In this document: positions 15,996-22,622 of the stretch, one piece after another
Position numbering within the stretch: the first letter of the stretch is position 1
Layout: every line of letters begins with the position of its first letter
Origin: Colwellia sp.
Lineage (GTDB): Bacteria; Pseudomonadota; Gammaproteobacteria; Enterobacterales; Alteromonadaceae
Length of the DNA: 22,622 bases
Reading direction: 5' to 3'
Assembly (NCBI GenBank): GCA_003521815.1
Contig: DPHE01000081.1
Coordinates: forward strand, 41,241 to 63,862
Translations under genes and position numbers: made by a program
Notes under the pieces: generated by a model
Told to the model about the DNA's origin: nothing
Database searches by the model: none
What the model saw: the letters and a program-made list of their open reading frames with translations, nothing else

Positions 15996-16271
15996 TTACT
16001 TTTTGTAAGAAGCAACGACGTTGTCAATGCGTTCATTGGCAGATTTAGCACTATCTGCAGCTTGCTGGGCTGCTGTTTTAGCTGCTTGTGTTTCTTCGCG
16101 GATATATTGATGCTGTATTTGAAGTTCTGAAACTTCACTGGAGAGTGTATCAACTTTATTGGATAAACTGGAAATACTCGCTTCTAAACCTTCTGTGTTT
16201 GCACAAGCAGTTAAGCCTAATACAAGGCTAACAGTAAGCATTTTTTTTATAAGTGATTTTTGTTTTAACAT
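15996..16271 (-). CDS. lpp: Braun-type major outer-membrane lipoprotein
   Basis: A 91-residue lipoprotein homologous to E. coli Lpp. The signal peptide ends in lipobox LTAC with the lipidated cysteine at residue 23. The mature 69 residues form an alanine-rich heptad coiled coil (ISSLSNKVDTLSSEVSEL and onward) as in the Lpp trimer. The C terminus, ANERIDNVVASYKK, aligns with ANQRLDNMATKYRK of E. coli Lpp, whose last lysine is linked to peptidoglycan. The frame extends 16 codons upstream, but the ATG at 16269-16271, preceded by TAGGAAC, gives a proper signal peptide. The mature part is longer than in E. coli (58 residues), which would set a wider periplasmic spacing. Confidence 0.9.
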   Translation of the reverse strand: MLKQKSLIKKMLTVSLVLGLTACANTEGLEASISSLSNKVDTLSSEVSELQIQHQYIREETQAAKTAAQQAADSAKSANERIDNVVASYKK

Positions 16272-16347
16272 AATGATGTTCCTATGTGTATATTTTGATG
16301 TTAAACAAAAGTATGGCACATATAAAATTATTTATACAAAAATCTAT

Positions 16348-16713
16348 TTATTTGTTGTCGCTTAGGTTGACCGACTCAATGAGCTCATCCATTAATTTTC
16401 TCTTGATATCAAGCTGCTGTATGGCTTCTAAACCGTATTTTTCAGCTAATAATTGATAATCACTTAGGGCTAAACTTACCGTTAGACGAGGGCGTTTAGG
16501 ACGTTTATTAATGGGTAACCCTAAAATATCACGAATTTGATCTGATGGGCTAAGGCCGGCATCAAGCGCCTGTTTTCGAATAGACAACTGTATTTTTTCA
16601 TCCATATCAAAAGCAACTTGCACGGCTTTCATTGCTTGTATAGAAGACTGCCATTTATCAGGAATTTTTCTATCTTTTGTTGTCGGGATAGATGAGGTAT
16701 TCGCTTTTGTCAT
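16348..16713 (-). CDS. Small protein with ribbon-helix-helix-like segments
   Basis: A 121-residue protein of unknown function, last in the PspA gene group, 15 bases after the DUF4178-like gene. A polar N terminus is followed by two similar blocks. Residues about 32-67 (VQVAFDMDEKIQLSIRKQALDAG) and about 76-115 (RLTVSLALSDYQLLAEKYGL) each start with a short alternating beta-like strand and continue as helix, the pattern of ribbon-helix-helix DNA-binding folds. A tandem arrangement would bind DNA as a monomer or dimer. There is no signal peptide or membrane segment. Its context makes it a candidate regulator of the group, but this is inference from pattern only. Confidence 0.65.
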   Translation of the reverse strand: MTKANTSSIPTTKDRKIPDKWQSSIQAMKAVQVAFDMDEKIQLSIRKQALDAGLSPSDQIRDILGLPINKRPKRPRLTVSLALSDYQLLAEKYGLEAIQQLDIKRKLMDELIESVNLSDNK

Positions 16714-16728
16714 ATTATTCCCTAGTTC

Positions 16729-17370
16729 CTAGCTCGCTGGGTACATATCAATAATATCGGTTAATGGTCTAAATAAGGTTAAAAAGACATCAGTATCGCC
16801 ATCTTGCCACACTTCAACATCTACGCCTTTGCTTTGATCTTCGTTATATAGGGTATATAGTTCAAGTTGTTCTCCAGAGCCTTCCCCTTCATAGGCTGAA
16901 ATATCTTCACTGCGATGATCTTTTCGATGAAAATACCCCACTTTTGCAAAAATGCTTTGTTGGTATTGTTCACTACTCCAAGTTGAAGTAACCTCATTAT
17001 CAAGTTGGCGGTTTAAAAAGGCTTGACCAGGTTCATCAAATATTTGTGAGAAGTTGTCTAAATCAAATAATGTTTCAACATCACCATGCTCAATTTTCAA
17101 TGAAAACTTTAGCTCGGTGGTGTCATCAATTTCTAATGATAAAAATATTGCCAGTTCATCATTACCTTGTAAAGACCATTCAGTTTGTGTGTTTTGTTCG
17201 TATTCATAGCTATTAACCGCGGTCACTTGAAACTGTTGACCTTGTAACGCTTGAGGTAAAGCAAAGCTATCCGTTAATATAATAATATCACCGACTAAAA
17301 GTTGGTTAACGTGAGTTAATTTACGTTGAGTTTTCGCTTCTTTGTTAAATATTTTCTTAAAAAAACTCAT
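16729..17370 (-). CDS. DUF4178/DUF2491-like protein of the PspA group
   Basis: A 213-residue soluble protein without signal peptide. The part at about residues 19-75 (LLVGDIIILTD, FQVTAVNSYEYEQNTQTEWSLQG, AIFLSLEIDD) resembles the beta-rich DUF4178 domain. The gene's position next to pspA and yjfI is that of yjfK (DUF2491) in E. coli. I cannot decide between the two families by eye. The C-terminal half is acidic, with an aspartate/glutamate-rich ending (SKGVDVEVWQDGDTDVF). AAGG lies seven bases before the ATG. Function is unknown; association with PspA is inferred from gene order. Confidence 0.6.
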   Translation of the reverse strand: MSFFKKIFNKEAKTQRKLTHVNQLLVGDIIILTDSFALPQALQGQQFQVTAVNSYEYEQNTQTEWSLQGNDELAIFLSLEIDDTTELKFSLKIEHGDVETLFDLDNFSQIFDEPGQAFLNRQLDNEVTSTWSSEQYQQSIFAKVGYFHRKDHRSEDISAYEGEGSGEQLELYTLYNEDQSKGVDVEVWQDGDTDVFLTLFRPLTDIIDMYPAS

Positions 17371-17397
17371 AACAGACCTTAAATTGTAATTAAAACG

Positions 17398-17423
17398 GTG
17401 TCAGTAAAAAGTGTCAGTAAAAA
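17398..17423. repeat. Tandem 13-bp direct repeat
   Basis: GTGTCAGTAAAAA occurs twice without a gap (17398-17410 and 17411-17423) in the space between pspA and the DUF4178-like gene. It is probably a slippage duplication; no function is visible. Confidence 0.6.
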
Positions 17424-17440
17424 ATGGCGAGTATAAAATT

Positions 17441-17474
17441 ACGAGTAGCGGTTTTTTCTTAACTCGCTACTCGT
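17441..17474 (-). terminator. Stem-loop after pspA
   Basis: ACGAGTAGCG (17441-17450) and CGCTACTCGT (17465-17474) form a perfect 10-bp stem with a 14-base loop, seven bases after the pspA stop. On the minus strand it is followed by TAATTTTAT, a weak U-tract. It may be a partial terminator or an mRNA-stabilising hairpin that lowers expression of the two genes beyond pspA. Confidence 0.5.
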
Positions 17475-17480
17475 CACTTG

Positions 17481-18173
17481 CTATGACTTTTGTTTCGCTT
17501 TAATGCGATCAAGTACTGAGTTTGCGCTGTTTTCTTGAGAGCCTATACCCGCAGCTTTTAATTGAGCTGTTAATGTGGAATCTGCGTTTTCAGATTCAAG
17601 TATTTCAGCGGCTTTCATTTTATCATCAAATTTTTGTTGCTTCGCTTTAATACGCTCTAGTGAATCTTTAGCACTTAACAATTTTGAATTGCTCGATGAA
17701 AAATTATCAGTAATAGCCGAAGTCGCTTTTTGTACACTTTCGGTGGTTTTTACCATAGATAATTGACGTTTATGCTCTGTTACTTGGCGCTCACTTTTCT
17801 TTACTAGCTCTTTAAGTCTATCAGCATTGCCGGTAAAACTATTTAGTGCTTGTTCTTGCGCGGCTAAATCATTTTCTAAGGTTGAAATCTTTTCAGCAAT
17901 GGCAAGTGCTAACGTTTCATCACCTTTTTCTAAGGCTTGGCCAACGTAGCCTTCATGCTCAGATACTTCGCGTTGTAAACGAGTCACTTCACGGTTTGCC
18001 GACATCTGCTCGGCCATTACACCCGTTAAATCGCGTTTTGCCTTGGTTAAGTGATTTTCTGCATCACGAATCTCTTGTTCAAAAATACGGGTAGCATTTG
18101 CATCAATAATTGCTTCACCTGCTTCTGAAGCACCACCACGAATTGCAGTCATAATTTTTTTAAATATACTCAT
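17481..18173 (-). CDS. yjfJ: PspA/IM30 family protein, YjfJ-like
   Basis: A 230-residue PspA/IM30 (ESCRT-III-like) protein that would form membrane-bound assemblies at the inner membrane and counter envelope stress. It begins with a possible amphipathic helix (MSIFKKIMTAIRGGASEAGE). Long charged coiled-coil helices follow (about 25-165, for example QEIRDAENHLTKAKRDLTGVMAEQ), and the C-terminal helical part ends LDRIKAKQKS. There are no pspB, pspC or pspF genes nearby. The neighbours are instead YjfI-, YjfL- and SpeE-like genes, matching the E. coli yjf group rather than the classical psp operon. AGGAGA lies before the ATG. It follows yjfI by 60 bases. Confidence 0.88.
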   Translation of the reverse strand: MSIFKKIMTAIRGGASEAGEAIIDANATRIFEQEIRDAENHLTKAKRDLTGVMAEQMSANREVTRLQREVSEHEGYVGQALEKGDETLALAIAEKISTLENDLAAQEQALNSFTGNADRLKELVKKSERQVTEHKRQLSMVKTTESVQKATSAITDNFSSSNSKLLSAKDSLERIKAKQQKFDDKMKAAEILESENADSTLTAQLKAAGIGSQENSANSVLDRIKAKQKS

Positions 18174-18233
18174 TTTTTCTCTCCTAATAAGACGACATTT
18201 TAGCTTGGGTTTGTTGTCGTAATAGATTACGAC

Positions 18234-18647
18234 TTACCGAAGGTAGTCACTCATATCATCAATTACTTCTATGGCGTTATTGCTTAATACAACCAGCTCA
18301 TGCTCAATATCTTCAAAGGTTGAATTGATAGATAAAGCGCCGAAAACTACATATTTATCACCAATTTTTGAAAAAGATGATAAAGGCATGGGGATGTTCA
18401 TTTCCAACATGCTTTCGTGCATTGTATTTATACATTCAGTTTTTACTTCATCAGTACCCCAAAGATAACTGATGCACAAAATTTGGTCGTCGGTTACCGA
18501 TAAAAAAATGGGCAATTCTTCTCGTCCTAAAAGCGTTATTTGTAGAACATCGACTTCACCGGATATAGGTTGACAGTCAAAGTCCATTCCTGTGTCTGAG
18601 TTATCGGCTAAGCTATTTAAATGATCGGCTATAGTATGAATATTCAT
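18234..18647 (-). CDS. yjfI: DUF2170 family protein, YjfI-like
   Basis: A 137-residue protein of the DUF2170 family (E. coli YjfI). It has the family's LPIFLSVTDDQILCISYLWG core and an acidic, helical C terminus (TFEDIEHELVVLSNNAIEVIDDMSDYL). It is soluble, without signal peptide. It is the first gene of the yjfI-pspA-DUF4178-RHH transcription unit, with a good ribosome binding site (AGGAAG) before the ATG at 18645-18647. The preceding 134 bases hold a promoter and two dyads. The biochemical role is unknown; consistent linkage with PspA suggests a partner in membrane-stress function. Confidence 0.85.
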   Translation of the reverse strand: MNIHTIADHLNSLADNSDTGMDFDCQPISGEVDVLQITLLGREELPIFLSVTDDQILCISYLWGTDEVKTECINTMHESMLEMNIPMPLSSFSKIGDKYVVFGALSINSTFEDIEHELVVLSNNAIEVIDDMSDYLR

Positions 18648-18678
18648 GTACTTCCTATCCTTATCAAAAATATATAGA

Positions 18679-18693
18679 TGACATAATATGTCA
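18679..18693. promoter_or_regulatory. Operator-like dyad, copy 1
   Basis: TGACATAATATGTCA, a 15-base palindrome around a central base, 31 bases before the yjfI start. It is the exact reverse complement of copy 2. It would sit just downstream of the predicted -10. Confidence 0.6.
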
Positions 18694-18702
18694 CCGAGAT
18701 TA

Positions 18703-18730
18703 AATTTAACATCTTGACATATTATGTCAA
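18703..18730 (-). promoter_or_regulatory. yjfI promoter candidate
   Basis: On the minus strand a perfect -35 TTGACA (18725-18730) lies inside dyad copy 2. TAAATT (18703-18708) follows after a 16-base spacer as a 4-of-6 -10. A protein on the dyads would block this promoter, or an activator at copy 2 could replace sigma contacts. Confidence 0.45.
18715..18729. promoter_or_regulatory. Operator-like dyad, copy 2
   Basis: TGACATATTATGTCA, the reverse complement of copy 1, with centres 36 bases apart. It is extended to an 8-bp stem (CTTGACAT/ATGTCAAG) and is followed on the plus strand by seven T. No plus-strand gene ends nearby, so an operator is favoured over a terminator. Confidence 0.6.
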
Positions 18731-18781
18731 GTGTTTTTTTACTTAAGACTTCTTTTCTTAATAGTCATTTTTGTAACGAGC

Positions 18782-20494
18782 TCAATTAATGCCTTGCTGG
18801 GTTTGCCATGCGTTTTGATGCAATTGGTAAAGTGTATGACTACCTAATATATTGATATCTATGCTGGCTTCATTGATATAGAAATCATTGGGGAAAATAA
18901 AAGCTGATTTTAATATGTTGATATTGAGCCAACTATGTTTGACCGGCAACTGTTTTAAATTATTTAGTCTTGCTAGTGGGCTCTTGCCTCTTTTTGACGC
19001 TATAGTCCAGCCCCATTCGCCAAAGCTTGGAACATTGTCATGGTATTGCTGTACATGCGCAAAGTTTGCAGCACGTAATGTTTTGCCAATAGAAATAAAT
19101 GAATCTTTAGCATGATAAGGGCTTGTTGACTGAATGGCAATTAAGCCATCTCCTGAGAGTAGCTGTTTTAATTTAGCGTAAAAATTAACCGTGTAAAGCT
19201 TATTGAGATCGGGATGACTAGGATCAGGAAGATCGACAATAATAGCATCGAATACTTGTCCCGCTTTAAGTAGTTTATTAACCGTTAAAAAAGCATCACT
19301 TCGTAAAATAGTGACTCGTTTATCTTGGAGACTATTCTTATTCATATAGCTTATTTTTCTAGCTAAATTGGCATTTACATGTTCGTCTGGCGTTTTAAAT
19401 ATATTAATTAACTCGCTATCTAGATCAATCAAGGTCACTTTTTTTGGTGCGTATTTCAATACATCTCGCAGTGCTAAGCCATCGCCACCACCAATAATAA
19501 GGATATTATCATGGCGAGCTGAACCCGCTAAAACGGGCGCTACTAGGTAGTCATGATATATATGCTCATCGATGGATGAAAACTGTAAACGGCCATTAAG
19601 ATAAAAGTTAATGATGCTAGTTTGTTGTTCGTTATCGCTAACACCTAAATAGCGTTCAGTGAAGGTAAGTTGCTGATAATTAGTTTTTTGTACGTGTACT
19701 ACCTTGTCTAAATAGAGCAGGCTATTCATTTGATTTAGCCAGTGGTTACCGTAATTAAACATTAATAAAATAAGTAATGCTAAGACTAGATGTAAACTAA
19801 TAAAGGTTTTACGCCAGGTTAATTTATGCCAATACCGTAAAATAAAAAAAGCGCCAGCAATTAGATTTAAGCTAGCCGTTAACGCAGCCGCTTTACTGAT
19901 ATCTATGCTAAGTAAAAAAACCACCCAAATAGCAGCCCCAATGCCTGCACCAATGTAGTCTGCGCCATAAATTGTACCTAGATTATTAGCGAGGTGCTGA
20001 CCATGTATTTCTTCACGAATTCTGGCTATTAGTGGAATTTCCATGCCAATAAAAAAACCTAATATCACACCGAAAAAATAAGGACTATTAATGGCAATAA
20101 AACTTAACTGCTTAAAAACTCCTCCTTTGGGTAGCATATCGGGAGGAAGGGCAAACATATCGGCAATGATATGTGGCAATATTTGAGTGATGGCTATGAG
20201 ACCGCCAATGATTAAAATGGCACTAGCACCGAGAAAAGCAATTAATAACTCTAAATAAACAAAACCATTAAAGGCACAGCGCACTTTACGCGCGGCAAAA
20301 GCACCTAAGCCCATTGACACGATCATTAAACCTATCATAGTATAAATGGTGCTTTCCATTACACCAAGCACTCGACCAGCGTAATGAGAAAGAAGATATT
20401 CATAAATTAAACCACAACCGGCGAGAACCGCCATGGTTAAAATGAGTAGTGTGTCGTCAATAAGGCGGGAGTTTTTTGATGGCATAAAGGGCAT
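18782..20494 (-). CDS. Membrane spermidine-synthase-like aminopropyltransferase
   Basis: A 570-residue two-part protein. Residues about 10-250 contain seven predicted membrane helices. Residues about 260-500 are a SpeE/polyamine aminopropyltransferase domain with LNGRLQFSSIDEHIYHDYL, the nucleotide-binding IIGGGDGLALRDVLKY, LIDLDSEL and VDLPDPSHPDLNKLY. The fold binds decarboxylated S-adenosylmethionine in true spermidine synthases. Membrane-fused forms are a recognised subgroup whose acceptor is not established. It lies between the DUF350 and yjfI genes on the same strand. Gene order with PspA and DUF350 suggests polyamine-linked modification or sensing at the membrane. No speD gene is in the window. 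The ATG at 20492-20494 has a weak ribosome binding site; a second ATG is three codons in. Confidence 0.85.
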   Translation of the reverse strand: MPFMPSKNSRLIDDTLLILTMAVLAGCGLIYEYLLSHYAGRVLGVMESTIYTMIGLMIVSMGLGAFAARKVRCAFNGFVYLELLIAFLGASAILIIGGLIAITQILPHIIADMFALPPDMLPKGGVFKQLSFIAINSPYFFGVILGFFIGMEIPLIARIREEIHGQHLANNLGTIYGADYIGAGIGAAIWVVFLLSIDISKAAALTASLNLIAGAFFILRYWHKLTWRKTFISLHLVLALLILLMFNYGNHWLNQMNSLLYLDKVVHVQKTNYQQLTFTERYLGVSDNEQQTSIINFYLNGRLQFSSIDEHIYHDYLVAPVLAGSARHDNILIIGGGDGLALRDVLKYAPKKVTLIDLDSELINIFKTPDEHVNANLARKISYMNKNSLQDKRVTILRSDAFLTVNKLLKAGQVFDAIIVDLPDPSHPDLNKLYTVNFYAKLKQLLSGDGLIAIQSTSPYHAKDSFISIGKTLRAANFAHVQQYHDNVPSFGEWGWTIASKRGKSPLARLNNLKQLPVKHSWLNINILKSAFIFPNDFYINEASIDINILGSHTLYQLHQNAWQTQQGIN

Positions 20495-20614
20495 TTATTC
20501 TGTCGTTACGAGTGAATGATACGAGTTGGTAGTTACTAGCCTTAGGTTTAGAGTTAAGTCACTAGGTATTTGCTTTGTAACTAGTCAGTCTGAACCTAGG
20601 AAATAGGTTTTTCC

Positions 20615-21517
20615 TTATGCCATTAACGCGGTTAATATCAAGGCGATGGAAATACTCGTTGCCATTTCAATACTAGCCACACCAATATTATGTTGCTGAT
20701 CTACTTCTTCTACTAGGTTGATTCCCCAAAGGACAATACGTTTGGCTATTGAGGTCAACAGTGCAACCAATAGTGTCATGATTATACCGAAGACTAACCA
20801 GCCCAATAAATTCACTACTAAGGTGTCGGGACTATAAATAAGGAAGTGACTTGCTGCTGTGACGGCAAGTGCGGTACTAATAACTTGACCACTATAACGG
20901 ATAGCAAGCGCTAAATGCCCATCGCTCAAGGCTTCTTGTAGACAATCTTCTTGATTGTTTTTAGCATATTTTGTCTCTCTAATACGAGTCACCATAACTA
21001 ATACTGCTTGAGCAACAATAAAGCCACTGGTAATGGCGATGAAGGTTGAAATATTTAAACCGTCCACCCAAAGTAATACCGCACGAATAATAATCGCGGT
21101 AGCGATGGCACCTGCTGCATCAACAATACCGATGGTAAGGTTTTTGTTTTTTATTAATTCTGTTTTATTTAAGTGCTGTAAAGCGATCTTGTCTTGAATG
21201 ATACGTCCAACCTTAATCAATACCAATCCGTAGGTACCGTAGGCAAACATACCAATGATTTCCATGGTATAACTTGGCGCATTTTCTCCGGAAATAGCAC
21301 CGGTTAATACGATGCCTAACGCTAAAATACTACCGGCAACACTAACACCAAAGGCAAAGTTATCTTTTCGAGCTAATTCTTCTGTACTATTTACTTGACT
21401 TGTTAAACCCAATAAAAAGCGCATAGCACCTAAAAGAATGATAGCAATAGTGATATCTATAGCTAAATAAATCAGTAATTCTTGATTAACACCAACGAGA
21501 TCTATCAATGTGTTCAT
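20615..21517 (-). CDS. DUF350 membrane protein, YjfL-like, duplicated
   Basis: A 300-residue inner-membrane protein with about eight predicted helices, made of two DUF350 units (about 12-135 and 145-298). Each unit contains an FGVSVAGSILALGIVLTGA-like or IGVASIEMATSISIALILTA-like helix. E. coli YjfL has a single unit (about 130 residues), so this is an internal duplication. AGGATAG precedes the ATG. It follows the lipoprotein gene by 21 bases, giving a tight pair. DUF350 proteins are repeatedly found beside PspA and SpeE-like genes; their activity is not known. Confidence 0.82.
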   Translation of the reverse strand: MNTLIDLVGVNQELLIYLAIDITIAIILLGAMRFLLGLTSQVNSTEELARKDNFAFGVSVAGSILALGIVLTGAISGENAPSYTMEIIGMFAYGTYGLVLIKVGRIIQDKIALQHLNKTELIKNKNLTIGIVDAAGAIATAIIIRAVLLWVDGLNISTFIAITSGFIVAQAVLVMVTRIRETKYAKNNQEDCLQEALSDGHLALAIRYSGQVISTALAVTAASHFLIYSPDTLVVNLLGWLVFGIIMTLLVALLTSIAKRIVLWGINLVEEVDQQHNIGVASIEMATSISIALILTALMA

Positions 21518-21538
21518 AACTATCTATCCTATTTCTTG

Positions 21539-22558
21539 TTATTTACCACGTCGAAAACCACGTGATGTATTGGTGTTAGAGTTTCTAAAGCTAGAGCTTT
21601 TTCCATACTTTGATTGAGTACTAGATTTACTCGCATAGCTACTTTTTTTAGCGGTATTACTTCGAAAACGATTAGCGCTAGATTGTGCTGTTTTACTTTT
21701 GGAAGATAAACTCGATGAGCCAGTACGGTTTTTCTCGTATGGGCTGGTAAATTTTTTCCCTTTGCTTGCAAATGATTTTTTAGTGCGCTGATCAAGTTGT
21801 GTTTGTTTGTTTAGTTGGTTAGGTGAACTATAACGAGTTCTGCCGTAATCATTATAATAGCTATAGTTTCTATTTCGTCCCCAGTCACTATAGTATGTAG
21901 GGCGACCAAGCATATTTCCCATCATAGAATACATGCCATACCATGCCCAAAAAGACATACCATTACTGCCCGTTTGCCAATTACCATAACTTGGGTTACC
22001 AATAAGTTGTTCACCCGTGCCAAAATCTTGCGCATTATTTGCTTGTTGGGATTGTGATTTAGATAAAGAGTTCACTCTGGGCAATTGACCGTCAGACATA
22101 TCAGCTAATACATTTAAGGGATCACTTAATGCTTCAGAATAAAGTACGGGATCAGCCGCTTGATAAATATTGAGTAATTCGTCATAAATGGCTTGGCTTG
22201 AAGCAAACATTTGCGGTTGATTTTTTACTGTATTGACTCTATTTAGAAGGGCACGATACATTGGTCCTTGTATGCTAGCATCTTTACTAAATTCTTCAGT
22301 CAACGCGTGTAAACTGGGCTTGAGTTTGGATACTTTATCAGCATATTGATGAATTAGATTAGCATTGCGCACCTGCCCATTAGTTAACGCATCACCCAGT
22401 TGGCTAATTCTTTTCTCGGTTATGGGGAGTTGCTGTATTGCTTGTTCTTTAACGGGATCACCACAAGCGGATAACAATAAAATAGAGAGCCCTAATATTG
22501 AACTAGTGCACATTTTATTAAAAAACAGTTTGATAAAAGAGTCTTTCAGCCTTTGCAT
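21539..22558 (-). CDS. Lipoprotein with basic, Ser-rich C-terminal tail
   Basis: An unrecognised lipoprotein, 339 residues from the chosen start. The lipobox is LLLSACGDP, with the lipidated cysteine at about residue 32. Residues about 35-160 are helical and charged. A middle segment rich in Gly, Tyr, Trp and Met (SFWAWYGMYSMMGNMLGRP) follows. The last 100 residues are low-complexity Ser/Lys/Arg/Asn/Tyr ending RGFRRGK. The frame starts six codons earlier (ATG at 22574-22576). I chose the ATG at 22556-22558, which gives a signal peptide with lysines ahead of the hydrophobic stretch and has GGAG upstream at longish spacing; the choice is uncertain. It is first in the tandem with the DUF350 gene. 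The basic tail might bind anionic envelope polymers. Confidence 0.72.
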   Translation of the reverse strand: MQRLKDSFIKLFFNKMCTSSILGLSILLLSACGDPVKEQAIQQLPITEKRISQLGDALTNGQVRNANLIHQYADKVSKLKPSLHALTEEFSKDASIQGPMYRALLNRVNTVKNQPQMFASSQAIYDELLNIYQAADPVLYSEALSDPLNVLADMSDGQLPRVNSLSKSQSQQANNAQDFGTGEQLIGNPSYGNWQTGSNGMSFWAWYGMYSMMGNMLGRPTYYSDWGRNRNYSYYNDYGRTRYSSPNQLNKQTQLDQRTKKSFASKGKKFTSPYEKNRTGSSSLSSKSKTAQSSANRFRSNTAKKSSYASKSSTQSKYGKSSSFRNSNTNTSRGFRRGK

Positions 22559-22622
22559 TTCTGCTATCATCTCCATAAAATTATGATGTTAATACTATCT
22601 ATTTAGTACACTCTTATAAGGG

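Noticed and set aside
16272..16319. Longer N terminus for the Lpp homologue
   Set aside because: It would bury the signal peptide; the ATG at 16269-16271 with TAGGAAC upstream fits a lipoprotein.
18713..18740. Hairpin plus seven T as a plus-strand terminator
   Set aside because: No plus-strand gene lies upstream, and the same sequence is an exact partner of the dyad at 18679, so an operator explains it better.
21529..21795. 88-residue frame overlapping the lipoprotein gene
   Set aside because: It lies wholly within the low-complexity tail of the lipoprotein gene on the same strand, and resembles no protein I know.

Overview
The window looks like chromosomal DNA of a marine, AT-rich gammaproteobacterium of the Alteromonadales, most likely Colwellia or a close relative. 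This rests on the leuABCD operon with a leucine-codon leader, the protein signatures, the low GC content and the intergenic hairpin elements. The genus is inferred, because no rRNA or marker gene is present. I see no tRNA, rRNA, CRISPR array, transposase or phage gene.

Region 1 (45-5261, minus strand) is leucine biosynthesis: leuA, leuB, leuC and leuD in order. A clear attenuator precedes leuA. It has a promoter, a 20-residue leader peptide with a run of leucine codons (CTC CTC CTC GCA CTC), and mutually exclusive antiterminator and terminator hairpins. A separate imperfect hairpin element lies between the attenuator and leuA.

Region 2 (5310-13234) is surface-polysaccharide or LPS biosynthesis. 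It holds a Wzi-family outer-membrane protein (minus), then a CDP-glycerol glycerophosphotransferase-like protein and a WaaE/KdtX-like GT2 (plus). These are followed by a GT4, a GT25, a polysaccharide pyruvyl transferase and a PP-loop ATPase-like protein (all minus). The set suggests a glycan decorated with glycerophosphate and pyruvate. The PP-loop gene has an open frame running 62 codons upstream of its first TTG with no ATG, GTG or TTG, so its start is unusual.

Region 3 (13655-16271) is cell envelope. A YgiM-like SH3 protein is divergent from a CYTH triphosphatase. The latter overlaps by one base an L,D-transpeptidase, which converges on a Braun-type lipoprotein (Lpp). The C-terminal lysine of Lpp is the kind of residue L,D-transpeptidases join to peptidoglycan. 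The lpp terminator lies inside the 3' coding end of the transpeptidase gene.

Region 4 (16348-22576, minus strand) is a membrane-stress module centred on PspA. In transcription order it holds a lipoprotein with a Ser/Arg-rich tail, a duplicated DUF350 membrane protein (YjfL), a seven-helix membrane spermidine-synthase-like protein, DUF2170 (YjfI), PspA/YjfJ, a DUF4178/DUF2491-like protein and a small ribbon-helix-helix-like protein. The second half has its own promoter region with two nearly identical TGACATA-ATGTCA dyads. This module is the best candidate for an incompletely described system in the window.
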